The notes under the pieces: model-generated
Told to the model about the DNA's origin: nothing
The model's input: the letters and a program-made list of their open reading frames with translations, nothing else
The model's database searches: none
Assembly (NCBI RefSeq): GCF_023652955.1
Contig: NZ_JAKLOY010000002.1
Location: 310,001-374,000, forward strand
Length of the DNA: 64,000 bases
Source of the DNA: Geomonas sp. Red32
Lineage (GTDB): Bacteria > Desulfobacterota > Desulfuromonadia > Geobacterales > Geobacteraceae
Direction: 5' to 3'
Part shown: positions 50,605 to 59,528 of the stretch, piece by piece
How the letters are laid out: every line of letters starts with the position of its first letter
Position numbering within the stretch: the stretch's first letter is position 1
Made by a program: the position numbers and the translations under genes

Positions 50605-52319
50605 TAGCTCTCCTCCGGACGAAGGTCCTTTACCGTCAGCTGCAGCGAGCGCTTGCCGTTCCAGTCGTTGAAACCGGCGGTGAAGACCAGGTCGATCCGC
50701 TCCCCGATGCCGGGCTCCTTCTCGGCCAGGCCGAAGCCGATGGCGTCGAAGCTTTTCCCCTGGCCGGCGATCCGCAACTTGAGGTGTCCCCCCTTCAGCA
50801 CGCGGCACTCGCGCACCTCCGCCCCCTTGAGGAGGAAAGAGGGCTCCGGGTTCCCCATCCCGAACGGCTTCATCCGCTCGAGCTCGGCGGGAAGCCCCTC
50901 GTCCACCTGGGCGGGGGAGAGTTCGGCATCGTAGGGAAGGACCGGGACCAGAGCCTCGGCATCGAGGGCACCCGCGGCCGCCTCGTCGAAGCTCAGGGCG
51001 AAGCGCTCGAGCTCTTCCTCGGCGATGGAGACCCCGGCCGCGTGGCTGTGTCCTCCGTATTTGAGGAGATGATCGGCGCAGCTGCGGATGGCGTCCAGAA
51101 GGTGAAAGCTCGGGATGCTGCGGCCGGAGCCCCTTCCGGTGCCGTCCTCGAGGGCGAAGAGGATCACCGGGCGGTGGAAGAGCTCGGCGATACGGGAGGC
51201 GACGATCCCCACCACCCCGGGATGCCAGAGCTTGGAGCCGAGCACGATGCTCTTTCTCCCCCGGCAGGCCCCCTCCTTCAGCATTACCCGCGCCTCTTCC
51301 AGGGTCGCCCGCTCGATCGCCTGCCGCTCGGCGTTACTGTCGTCGAGCTGGGTGGCGATGGCCTTGGCCTTGACCGGATCGGAGGTGAGCAGCAGCTCGA
51401 GGCCGACCGCCGCGTCCTCCAGGCGCCCGGCCGCGTTGATGCGGGGGGCCAGCCGGAAGCCGACTGCGCCGCACCCCACCTCCCCCACCACGCCGGAGAC
51501 ATCCTTGAGCGCCCGCACCCCTACCCGGTTCCCCAGGCTCAGCTGCTTCAGGCCATAGCTCACCAGGGCGCGGTTGATCCCGAGCAAGGGGACCACGTCC
51601 GCCACCGTGCCGAGGGCGACCAGGTCGAGGTACCCGCGGATATCGGGCTCCTTCCCCTTGAGGAGCTCCTGCTCCCTCAGCCGCGACCTGAGCGCGATGA
51701 CGAGGTGGAAGGCGACCCCCACCCCGGCGAGCGACTTGAAGGGATACCGGCACCCGGGCTGGAGCGGGTTGATCACGGCATAGGCGCCGGGAAGCGTATC
51801 GCCCGGCGAGTGGTGGTCGGTGATGATGAGATCGATCCCCTTCTCGCGGCAAAGTGACGCCTCGGCATGGGAGGTGATGCCGCAGTCGACGGTGATGAGG
51901 ACGCTCGCCCCCCCCTCTTCCGCCGCCGTTACCCCCTGCGAGGAGAGGCCGTACCCTTCGGTCAGCCGTTTGGGTATGTAGGAAAAGGCGTCGATCCCCA
52001 CCTCGCGGAAGAAACCGATCAAAAGCGCCACCGAGGTGACGCCGTCGACGTCGTAGTCCCCGTGTACGCAGACCCGGTCGCCACGGGTGAGGGCGAGGGC
52101 GAGCCTCTCCACCGCGGTCTCCATCCCGGCAAGGAGCATCGGATCGTGAAGGGTCGAGAGGGTGGGATTAAGATAGGCTTGGGCAGCGCCGGTATCGGCG
52201 ATGCCGCGGTTGGCGAGGAGCCGGGCCATGAGGGGGGAGACCCCGGAAGCGGCAACCCGCTCCGAAGCCCCCGGTTCCGCCTGCCTCGACCGCCAGATTC
52301 TGTGAGTGACGGGCTGCAT
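50604..52319 (-). CDS. recJ: Single-stranded-DNA-specific exonuclease RecJ
   Basis: This 571-residue DHH-family nuclease has motif I GDYDVDGVTS (about 92-101), a motif II VDCGITS segment, and motif III ITDHHSP (about 154-160). The DHHA1 domain has GGHSHAAGVS. A C-terminal OB fold is visible (LRIAGQGKSFDAIGFGLAE). RecJ degrades single-stranded DNA 5' to 3' in recombination and mismatch repair. It is followed without a gap by the CDF gene. A 6-bp inverted repeat (CTCTCT/AGAGAG) lies in the upstream gap at about 52363-52395. Confidence 0.95.
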   Translation of the reverse strand: MQPVTHRIWRSRQAEPGASERVAASGVSPLMARLLANRGIADTGAAQAYLNPTLSTLHDPMLLAGMETAVERLALALTRGDRVCVHGDYDVDGVTSVALLIGFFREVGIDAFSYIPKRLTEGYGLSSQGVTAAEEGGASVLITVDCGITSHAEASLCREKGIDLIITDHHSPGDTLPGAYAVINPLQPGCRYPFKSLAGVGVAFHLVIALRSRLREQELLKGKEPDIRGYLDLVALGTVADVVPLLGINRALVSYGLKQLSLGNRVGVRALKDVSGVVGEVGCGAVGFRLAPRINAAGRLEDAAVGLELLLTSDPVKAKAIATQLDDSNAERQAIERATLEEARVMLKEGACRGRKSIVLGSKLWHPGVVGIVASRIAELFHRPVILFALEDGTGRGSGRSIPSFHLLDAIRSCADHLLKYGGHSHAAGVSIAEEELERFALSFDEAAAGALDAEALVPVLPYDAELSPAQVDEGLPAELERMKPFGMGNPEPSFLLKGAEVRECRVLKGGHLKLRIAGQGKSFDAIGFGLAEKEPGIGERIDLVFTAGFNDWNGKRSLQLTVKDLRPEES

Positions 52320-52445
52320 TCAATCTCCGGAAAGGTTTCAAGACTCTTGCAATATTACCACTCTCTCAGGGAATTGATTAAAAGTGTCAGAGAGAATCGG
52401 CAGGGGGCACTATAGCATGAAAGAAACAATGGGGACAGACACAAA

Positions 52446-52502
52446 CCGGCCGCCAGTGACCGTGCTCCGTCGTTGACAGAATCGCGGAAAGCTGGCGGCC
52501 GG
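52446..52502 (-). terminator. Inverted repeat after the diheme cytochrome gene
   Basis: CCGGCCGCCAG (52446-52456) and CTGGCGGCCGG (52492-52502) form a perfect 11-bp stem with a 35-base loop. On the minus strand it is followed by TTTGTG. It may terminate the diheme gene, although the loop is long. Confidence 0.5.
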
Positions 52503-52512
52503 CCGGACCTGC

Positions 52513-54057
52513 CTAGAGGACTCTCAGGAAGGCAACCAGGTCGGATTTCTCCTGGGGATTGAGCCTCAAGAACAGCACCAGGTTGAAGAACTCGACGGTG
52601 TCCTCCAACGTGAAGCAGCGGCCGTCGTGCAGGTACGGCGGACTCTCCTTGATGCCCCGCAGGGTGAAGGTCTTGATCGCCCCGTCCCCGGGCTCGCGGG
52701 TGAAGCGCTCGAGCTGCAGGTCGTGCATCTGCTGATCCATGTAGAAGGGAGGCTGGTGGCAGGTGGAGCATCTCCCTTTGCCGAAGAAGATCTGCTGCCC
52801 CGAGACCTCCGCCCGAGTCGCCTTCCCGGGGATCAGGTAGCCGGCGGAATCGAGCTTGGGAGCCGGCGGCACATCCAGCATGTTCTGCATCTGCGCCATG
52901 TGGGAGACCTGCACCCGGTTCAGGATGTTCATCCCCTTCTTGGCGGCGTGGATCTCGTCCCCGTTGAAGTAGGCGGTCCGCTGCTCAAACTCGGTGAAGT
53001 CCTCCACCGAACGGAGGCTCCGCTTGGAGGAATGGATCTGCTGGTTGAAGACCCCTCGGAGGCTCACGGTGTCGAGCCTGAAGCGCCGCTCCTGGGGACG
53101 GATGTCGGGGCTTAGGTGGAACTGGCCGGTGGTGTGGCCGTTCACGTGGCAGTCGAAGCAGGCCACGCCGAGGCTCGGCTGGGCGGATTTGCGGTCGTCG
53201 GTCGGGTTGAACTCTTCCTGGGGGAAGGGAGTGAGAAGCATCCTGAGGCCGTCGAGCTGGACGGGGGTGAGGATGTCCTTGAACAGCCGGTAGTAGTTGT
53301 TGATGGAGACCACCTCGCCGCGCGAAACGTCACCCAGCTCCGGGCGGCTCTGGAGGAAGATGGCCGGGGGGAATTCCGGAAGGAAGGCATCGGGAAGGTC
53401 GAAGTCCACGTCGAAGCGCTGCAGACGGGGGAACATGTCGATCTGCATCTTCGGGAAGAGCTGCCCGCCGGTGGCCTGCTTCGGATGCGGCAGCGGAGGA
53501 TACGGGAACATTCCCTCGCGCCTGATCTCCTCGGGAGCGAGCCCTGCCAGCTTGTCCCAACTCATGCCGCGGGCCAGGCGGGCGGTGGGACCGACCGCGA
53601 CCGGCTTGCCGCGGGTCATCCGGACGTCGGGGGAGAGATGCGGAGTGAGGTCGTACCTGCTCTCGAGCAGCCGCTTCTGAGTATCGTTCACCTTGGGGCG
53701 CTCGGAAACGTCCTTGCGGTAGACCTCCTCGAAAGTGGTCATCGGCCTGTCGGTGTTGAGCGGATCGCGGTAGCAGTCGAAGCCGGAGTTCTTGCCCTCC
53801 TTGGGCTGGTGGTTGAAGGCCGGGGATTCCGGCTGGGCGCTGGTGGCTTTGAAGACATCGGAGAGGTCGTGCGGGCTCTTTTTCTGCTCCGGCCGGGCGG
53901 CCGGCAGCTCGCGGGGAGTCTGCGCCTCCATGACGGCGTCCGGCGGCATCTGCTGAGTCTGCTGAGTCTTAAGCTCGGACCATCCTCGAGACGCAGCCAA
54001 CGCCACGACGGCGAAGGCGGCCATGGCAACTGCTTTTCCTGACGGTTTGGGCATCAT
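52513..54057 (-). CDS. Diheme cytochrome c, MauG/CcpA-like
   Basis: The 514-residue exported protein has a signal peptide (about 1-22). Two heme motifs, CFDCH (300-304) and CSTCH (430-434), both lie in the second half. The C-terminal block TFTLRGIKESPPYLHDGRCFTLEDTVEFF is typical of the MauG/cytochrome c peroxidase family. The N-terminal half has no heme and no family I recognise. Family members reduce hydrogen peroxide or oxidise protein side chains in the periplasm. Here a larger scaffold function is possible. The stop is followed by a long-armed inverted repeat. The neighbouring recJ gene is unrelated in function. Confidence 0.85.
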   Translation of the reverse strand: MMPKPSGKAVAMAAFAVVALAASRGWSELKTQQTQQMPPDAVMEAQTPRELPAARPEQKKSPHDLSDVFKATSAQPESPAFNHQPKEGKNSGFDCYRDPLNTDRPMTTFEEVYRKDVSERPKVNDTQKRLLESRYDLTPHLSPDVRMTRGKPVAVGPTARLARGMSWDKLAGLAPEEIRREGMFPYPPLPHPKQATGGQLFPKMQIDMFPRLQRFDVDFDLPDAFLPEFPPAIFLQSRPELGDVSRGEVVSINNYYRLFKDILTPVQLDGLRMLLTPFPQEEFNPTDDRKSAQPSLGVACFDCHVNGHTTGQFHLSPDIRPQERRFRLDTVSLRGVFNQQIHSSKRSLRSVEDFTEFEQRTAYFNGDEIHAAKKGMNILNRVQVSHMAQMQNMLDVPPAPKLDSAGYLIPGKATRAEVSGQQIFFGKGRCSTCHQPPFYMDQQMHDLQLERFTREPGDGAIKTFTLRGIKESPPYLHDGRCFTLEDTVEFFNLVLFLRLNPQEKSDLVAFLRVL

Positions 54058-54415
54058 TGCACGCTATTTTATTGGTGTTTTTTAATACAAAGGGAAAGTG
54101 TGCCATCCGGGGGGCTCAAGTCAAGAAAACCCGGCGCCGGCCCAGGGCGTCCTCGACCAAACCGGTCCGTTATCGACTGTAATCGCGTTCTGTCGGAAGC
54201 CTCCCCCCCCCCCGTATCCTCCCGGTCATCCGGCCGCAGGCAGCCGATAAAACGGTATCTGCACACACACCGTTTAAATACGTTTCCGCTATTTTTCCAT
54301 GTATTACAGCGGGGTTACCGCAGGACCAAAAAAGTTGTTGCATTTTTTTGAGATGTCGTTATATTTTCTATAACGAATTCAATTCGAATTTGCAGCGAAC
54401 GAAAAGGCCCCGAAC
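54058..54415. other. Gap with a palindrome before the anchored small protein
   Basis: No gene is found here. The right part is AT-rich and holds the inverted repeat CGTTATA (54357-54363), TTTTC, TATAACG (54369-54375), followed by GAATTCAATTCGAATT. Possible -35 and -10 boxes (TTGCAT at 54338-54343, ATATTT at 54361-54366) overlap the palindrome, so it may be an operator. Confidence 0.45.
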
Positions 54416-54721
54416 GTGAGAAAACTTTTCCTCACAACTACCATTTGCCTGCTGGCAAGCCTCCTCATCACCCTCGGGATGAGGAACCCGGCCCTTGAGC
54501 ATAACAAGGGACCGAAACAGCGGCCGCGCGCGGTTGTCGAAACCAGCGTGAAGGTAGCGGATGCCAAGGCCTTCGACTGCCAGGCATTTGCGGAGCTCCC
54601 GCCCCCCCCGGTAGTCTCGCTGGCTACCCCCCCGGTCTATGACCATCCCGAAACCGTTATCCCCCCCCTCCATTCCGTCCAGCTCATCGCGACCCGTCAC
54701 TCTCGAGCACCACCAGCCTAA
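54416..54721 (+). CDS. Small Pro-rich exported or anchored protein, unknown
   Basis: The 101-residue protein starts at GTG with AAAAGG upstream. A hydrophobic N-terminal helix (LFLTTTICLLASLLITLG) is followed by a basic stretch and a Pro/Val-rich C-terminal part (PPPPVVSLATPPVYDH). No heme, metal or catalytic motif is seen. It sits about 40 bp after the palindrome at 54357-54375, and 275 bp before the IclR gene. I do not recognise a family. It could be a short membrane-anchored periplasmic protein. Confidence 0.5.
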   Translation: MRKLFLTTTICLLASLLITLGMRNPALEHNKGPKQRPRAVVETSVKVADAKAFDCQAFAELPPPPVVSLATPPVYDHPETVIPPLHSVQLIATRHSRAPPA

Positions 54722-54996
54722 GCCCACCCTGCGTCACCCTTCACCATTGCAGTCGTGTACCGCCTGACCTATTCCGTGGCTCCGCCGTCCGTCACCCGGT
54801 GATCGAATCATCGCGTCCCGCGGCATCGAGCAAAGCTCCCGGGCTCTCCTCCGTGCCTTAGGGGTCTGGCAGTACCTAGTTTCATCAATCAGTCGCGTAA
54901 ACGGGAAAGAACCCTCCAGTTCCCCGTGGCACTACGTGTACCGCGTCCCCCCACGCCCGCTTTCTGCCGGCTCCGGGGCGCCCGCTCGAGGTCTAT

Positions 54997-55818
54997 ATGC
55001 GAGACAAGGAATGCACCTACACGGTGTTGAACGTCAAAAAAGCGCTGGAAGTACTGGAAAAACTGGCGGAAAGCAGGGAGCAGCTCTCCCTCGATACCCT
55101 GGCAGATGGTATCGGTTTCAGCCGCAACAAGACCTACCGCCTTTTGGCCACCCTCAACGAGAAGGGGCTCGTGGAGCGCGACAGCGTGACCGGCGAGTAC
55201 GGGCTGGGAGCCAGGACCATCACCCTGGGGCAGAAGCTCATCGAAAGCGAAAACATGACCAGACATACCAAGAAGATGCTGCATGAGCCCGCCGACGGAT
55301 CGAGTCTCGTCACCTACGCCCATCCCATCATGGAGGACCTCGCGCGCAAGCATGACGAAGCGGTCTACATGACGGTCATCAGGGATAACGAGGTGCTCTT
55401 CCTGAACATGGTGGATTGCTGCCAGCCGATCAAGGCGTACCCGCTGACCGGCAGGAAGTTTCCCTTTTTCACCAACGCGGCGGGGAAGGTCCTCAAGGCC
55501 GTCGACTCCTGGGACCTCCTGGAGCGGATCTGCCGCCGTGACGACGGCCTGGTCCGGGAGCCGGACCTTGAGCGCTTGGCGAGCGAACTGCAGCAGATTC
55601 GCGCCACCGGAGTCGCCGTAGACTGCGGCGGGCTCGGCGACGGCATCATCAGCGTCGCGGTTGCGGTGCGCGATTACGCCGGGAAGGTGGTGGGTGCCAT
55701 CACCATGCTCGGCCCATCCTTCCGGATGCTGGCGGACCGGATCGAGAACGAGATCATCCCTTCCCTCCAGGAGGGGGCGGGGCTCATCTCCGCGAGATTC
55801 GGCTACCTCCCGGCTTAA
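54997..55818 (+). CDS. IclR-family transcriptional regulator
   Basis: The 273-residue protein has an N-terminal winged helix-turn-helix (about 8-75; ALEVLEKLAESREQLSLDTLADGIGFSRNKTYRLLATL). The C-terminal IclR effector-binding domain (about 95-270) has the Cys-containing and small-molecule-binding stretches GVAVDCGGLGDGIISVAVAVRDYAGKVVGAITM. IclR proteins sense small metabolites, often carboxylic acids. The next two genes are DUF485 and an acetate symporter, so acetate or a related compound is a plausible effector (inference). GAGGTCTAT precedes the ATG. Confidence 0.9.
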   Translation: MRDKECTYTVLNVKKALEVLEKLAESREQLSLDTLADGIGFSRNKTYRLLATLNEKGLVERDSVTGEYGLGARTITLGQKLIESENMTRHTKKMLHEPADGSSLVTYAHPIMEDLARKHDEAVYMTVIRDNEVLFLNMVDCCQPIKAYPLTGRKFPFFTNAAGKVLKAVDSWDLLERICRRDDGLVREPDLERLASELQQIRATGVAVDCGGLGDGIISVAVAVRDYAGKVVGAITMLGPSFRMLADRIENEIIPSLQEGAGLISARFGYLPA

Positions 55819-55913
55819 GGAGACCGAGACGGCAAGGACACCATCACCTCTCGCCGAGCGAGACTTCCCTTCAACCCAAGCTGGGCAACCGATTTCAAAC
55901 GGAGGAACGAACC

Positions 55914-56225
55914 ATGGCAGAAAAAAAGTATGACTGGTCAGCGATCGCCAGGAATCCGAAGTTCGTAGAACTTCACCACAAGAAGTCCGCTTTCCTCTTC
56001 GGATGGTGGATCTTCAGCTGCGTCTACTACTTCCTGCTCCCCCTGGGCGCCGCCTACACCCCCGGCATCTTCAAGATCAAGCTCATCGGCCCCATCAACT
56101 TCGGCTACATCTTCGCCCTCTCCCAGTTTTTCGTCTCCTGGGGGATCGCGCTGTACTACTCCCACGTAGCCAACAAGGACTTCGACCGCCTGACCAAAGA
56201 ACTCATCGACGAACTGCACATCTAA
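55914..56225 (+). CDS. DUF485 membrane protein (acetate symporter partner)
   Basis: The 103-residue protein begins with a cytoplasmic start (MAEKKYDWSAIARNPKFVELHHKK), then has two transmembrane helices (about 27-47 and 63-83) and a basic/acidic tail. DUF485 proteins are encoded directly upstream of the ActP symporter in many bacteria, as here (15-bp gap), and are presumed partners. GGAGGAACGAACC precedes the ATG. It is the first member of the pair behind the IclR gene. Confidence 0.92.
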   Translation: MAEKKYDWSAIARNPKFVELHHKKSAFLFGWWIFSCVYYFLLPLGAAYTPGIFKIKLIGPINFGYIFALSQFFVSWGIALYYSHVANKDFDRLTKELIDELHI

Positions 56226-56240
56226 CGAGAGGAGAACACC

Positions 56241-58232
56241 ATGACCTTCAAAAAGATCTTCATCGCCGCCTCACTGGCCCTCTCACTGGCCGGTGCCGCC
56301 TTTGCCGATGAGCCTGCCAAGGCTCCCGCGGCCTCCCCCGCCGCCATGAGCGCCCCCGCAGCCCAGGGCGCCGCTCCGGCCGCCACCCAAGCCGCCCCCG
56401 CCGCCGAGAAATCCGCGGTAGCGGCCCCCGCTCCGGCCCCGGCCAAGAAGGAGCTCAAGGCCAACCGCACCATCACCATCGGGATGTTCGTCCTCATCAT
56501 CGGCATCACCATGGGGATCGTCGTGTGGGCGGCCAAGAAGACCAAGACCGCATCCGACTTCTACGCCGCAGGCGGCGGGATCACCGGTGCCCAGAACGGC
56601 TGGGCGATCGCCGGCGACTACATGTCGGCAGCCTCCTTCCTCGGTATTTCCGGCCTCATCTCGCTCTACGGCTACGACGGGTTCATGTACTCGGTCGGCT
56701 GGCTGGTGGCCTACATCACCGTGCTCCTGATCGTGGCCGAGCCGTGCCGTAACGCAGGCAAGTACACCCTGGGCGACATCCTCTCCTTCCGCACCTCGCC
56801 CAAGCCGGTCCGCGCCATCGCCGCCATCTCCACCGTTTCGGTCGCCACCTTCTACCTCACCGCCCAGATGGTCGGCGCAGGCAAGCTGATGGCCCTTCTG
56901 GTCGGCATCCCCTACAAGGCTTCCATCATCGGCGTCGGCATCCTCATGGTCGGCTACGTCGTCTTCGGCGGCATGGTCGCCACCACCTGGGTCCAGATCA
57001 TCAAGGCCGGCCTCCTGATGGCGGGCGCCTTCCTCCTCTCCGTGCTGGTCATGGCCAAGGCAGGCTTCAACCCGATCGGCTTCTTCAGCTCCATCGTCTC
57101 CAACCCCGAGATCCAGGATCACGTCTCCAAGATGGTCCTCAAAGACGGCATCATCCTCAACGGCGTGGACGCCGGCCAGCGCTTCCTGGAGCCGGGCCTG
57201 TTCCTCAAGAACCCGCTTGACCAGATCTCGCTCGGCATGGCTCTCGTGCTCGGCACCGCCGGCATGCCACACATCCTCATGCGCTTCTTCACCGTCCCGA
57301 CCGCCCAGGCCGCCCGCAAGTCGGTCATCATCGCCATGTTCCTGATCGGCGGCTTCTACATCCTCACCACCCTCCTGGGCTTCGGCGCCGCCATCAGCCT
57401 CTCCCCGCAGGGGATCAAGTCCATCGACGCCGGCGGCAACATGGCCACCCTGATGCTGGCCGAGAAACTTGGTGCCGACATCGCCCCGGTCATCGGCGAC
57501 CTCTTCCTCGCCTTCCTCTGCGCGGTCGCCTTCGCCACCATCCTCGCCGTGGTCTCCGGCCTGGTGCTCGCCGCCTCCGCCGCCATCGCCCACGACATCT
57601 ACGTGAACGTGATCAAGGACGGCCATGCCGACCAGAACGAGCAGATGTTCGCCGCCCGTCTCACCTCCGTGGTGGTTGGCACCTGCGGCATCATCATCGG
57701 CATCATGGCGGAGAACCAGAACGTCGCCCACCTGGTGGCGCTCGCCTTCGCGGTGGCCGCTTCCGGAAACCTCCCGGTCGTCGTCCTCTCGCTCTTCTGG
57801 AGGAAGTTCAACACCGGCGGCGTCATCTCCGGCCTGGTGGTCGGCACCGTCTGCTCCATCGTCCTGGTGATGGTCTCCCCCAACATGACCTATCCGAAGG
57901 CGGTCGCCGCCGGCGCGAAGAAGGTCATCACCGCCATGGAGAAGAAGCAGGCCACCCTCCCGGCCGGTGCCACCCTCGACGAGAAGGACCTGAAGGCGCT
58001 CGCCAAGGCCAGAAAGGATTACGACACCAACAAGGACGGCACCTCCATCCTGGGCCTCGACAAGCCGATCTTCACCCTGAAGAACCCGGGCATCGTCTCG
58101 ATCCCGCTGGGCTTCCTGGCCGCCATCATCGGCTGCCTTGCCTTCCCGAGCCGCCGCTCCGAAGAGATGTTCGACGAAGTCTATGTCCGCCAGAACACCG
58201 GCATCGGCATGGCCAAGGCGATCGACCACTAG
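56241..58232 (+). CDS. actP: Cation/acetate symporter, ActP type
   Basis: The 663-residue sodium:solute symporter starts with a signal peptide (about 1-22). An Ala/Pro-rich exported stretch of about 48 residues follows (PAAMSAPAAQGAAPAA...), and then about 13 transmembrane helices. The SSS core is clear: ASDFYAAGGGITGAQNGWAIAGDYMSAASFLGISG. ActP carries acetate and related monocarboxylates with Na+ or H+. Acetate is the main electron donor of Geobacter, and permeases of this kind with a DUF485 partner are known there. GGAGAACACC precedes the ATG. A bidirectional terminator closes the unit. Confidence 0.93.
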   Translation: MTFKKIFIAASLALSLAGAAFADEPAKAPAASPAAMSAPAAQGAAPAATQAAPAAEKSAVAAPAPAPAKKELKANRTITIGMFVLIIGITMGIVVWAAKKTKTASDFYAAGGGITGAQNGWAIAGDYMSAASFLGISGLISLYGYDGFMYSVGWLVAYITVLLIVAEPCRNAGKYTLGDILSFRTSPKPVRAIAAISTVSVATFYLTAQMVGAGKLMALLVGIPYKASIIGVGILMVGYVVFGGMVATTWVQIIKAGLLMAGAFLLSVLVMAKAGFNPIGFFSSIVSNPEIQDHVSKMVLKDGIILNGVDAGQRFLEPGLFLKNPLDQISLGMALVLGTAGMPHILMRFFTVPTAQAARKSVIIAMFLIGGFYILTTLLGFGAAISLSPQGIKSIDAGGNMATLMLAEKLGADIAPVIGDLFLAFLCAVAFATILAVVSGLVLAASAAIAHDIYVNVIKDGHADQNEQMFAARLTSVVVGTCGIIIGIMAENQNVAHLVALAFAVAASGNLPVVVLSLFWRKFNTGGVISGLVVGTVCSIVLVMVSPNMTYPKAVAAGAKKVITAMEKKQATLPAGATLDEKDLKALAKARKDYDTNKDGTSILGLDKPIFTLKNPGIVSIPLGFLAAIIGCLAFPSRRSEEMFDEVYVRQNTGIGMAKAIDH

Positions 58233-58253
58233 TCCCGGCTCCGTCCCGGACAC

Positions 58254-58294
58254 AAAAAAGGCTGGTGACCCATGGTCACCAGCCTTTTCTTTTC
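58254..58294. terminator. Bidirectional terminator between actP and the AI-2E permease
   Basis: AAAAAAGGCTGGTGACC and GGTCACCAGCCTTTTC form a perfect stem around CAT. A run lies before, T run after, so both convergent genes can end here. Confidence 0.9.
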
Positions 58295-58337
58295 TTTCCC
58301 CCTCCCCTTCCCTGCTTACGGCCGCCCATAGGGAAAC

Positions 58338-59372
58338 TCAGGCGGCCGCCTCCGGGGCGGCAGGGCGCGGAGCCTGCAGCTCGGCGACCGTGGAGGGCCT
58401 GAGTACCTCCGCCTTCAGCCAGGCGTAGAGAATGGGCGCCGCGATGACGCCGTGCAGCCCGAAGACCGCTTCCAGCGTGACCATGGCACAGAGAAGCTCC
58501 CACGCCTTGGCATTGACCTCGTGGCCGATGATCCTCGCGTTGAGGAAATACTCAAGCTTATGCACCACCACCAGGAACAGCAGCGATCCGATGCCGACGA
58601 AGAGCGAGGTCCCCAGACTCAGGATGACGATGACGCTATTGGAGATGAGGTTCCCGATTACCGGGATGAGTCCGGCCACGAAGGTGAGCAAGACCAAAAG
58701 AGACACCATCGGCAGGTACACGTGGAAAAGAGGAAGGATCAGCCAGAGATAGATCGCCGTCAGCACGGTATTGACGGCGGAAATCTTCAGCTGGGCGAAG
58801 ACGACCTTTTCAAAGGATACCGTGAGCATCTTGGCCCTGCCGTACAGCTTTGACAGGAACGGATGGTCGTTGTCGGCGATCCTGACCCGGGCGATGGAAG
58901 TCATACCGCCGATCACCATGCCGATGAGGATGTGCGCGAAGGTGATGAGCCCTTCCGCCCCGGCGGAGGAGAGCTCCTTCCCGTTCTCCCTCAGGAAGGA
59001 AACCACGCTTTCCTGGAGCTCGTTGGCAGAGCCGGGGAGCGAGCTCGCCATGTCGAGGGGAAGCGACCGTTTGACCCTTTCCAGGGTCTCGGCGGAGGCC
59101 ATCATGAGGGCGCTGAATCCCTGGAACCCCTTCATCATCGAGTAGAGGGCGAAGCCCCCCGCGACGAAGGCGCCCACGACCCCGACCGCCAGCCCGATGG
59201 CGGCCGCCTCCCGGGCCAGGCCGTTCTCCTTGATCGGCAGCCGTCCCGCCAGCTTGCAGGTCACCACGTGTACCGCGAGTCCGGCCAGAACGGTGGGCAA
59301 AAGATGGAACTTCAGGACCACCAACGTAGCCAGCACCGAAAGGACGTAGCTTGTCATCAAGCCGTTGAGCAT
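58338..59372 (-). CDS. AI-2E family transporter (PerM-like)
   Basis: The 344-residue inner-membrane protein has seven to eight transmembrane helices and the family segment LPMVSLLVLLTFVAGLIPVIGNLISN. The closing region LEAVFGLHGVIAAPILYAWLKAE is also typical. Members export autoinducer-2 or act as Na+/H+ antiporters; the real substrate here is unknown. GGAGGTCGACC precedes ATG 59372. The frame opens 28 codons earlier but without a ribosome-binding site. It converges with actP. Confidence 0.87.
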   Translation of the reverse strand: MLNGLMTSYVLSVLATLVVLKFHLLPTVLAGLAVHVVTCKLAGRLPIKENGLAREAAAIGLAVGVVGAFVAGGFALYSMMKGFQGFSALMMASAETLERVKRSLPLDMASSLPGSANELQESVVSFLRENGKELSSAGAEGLITFAHILIGMVIGGMTSIARVRIADNDHPFLSKLYGRAKMLTVSFEKVVFAQLKISAVNTVLTAIYLWLILPLFHVYLPMVSLLVLLTFVAGLIPVIGNLISNSVIVILSLGTSLFVGIGSLLFLVVVHKLEYFLNARIIGHEVNAKAWELLCAMVTLEAVFGLHGVIAAPILYAWLKAEVLRPSTVAELQAPRPAAPEAAA

Positions 59373-59528
59373 TGGTCGACCTCCATAATAATCACCGGCA
59401 AACGGGCCTAGGCCGTCAGCCACAAACAACATCGAATAGTGTAACGATCCCTGCAAGGTACCGGGGGATCACCGTTGGAAAGCAGGAGGTTTCTCTTTAC
59501 CCATTATTCACGGGGATGTCAACCCGGG

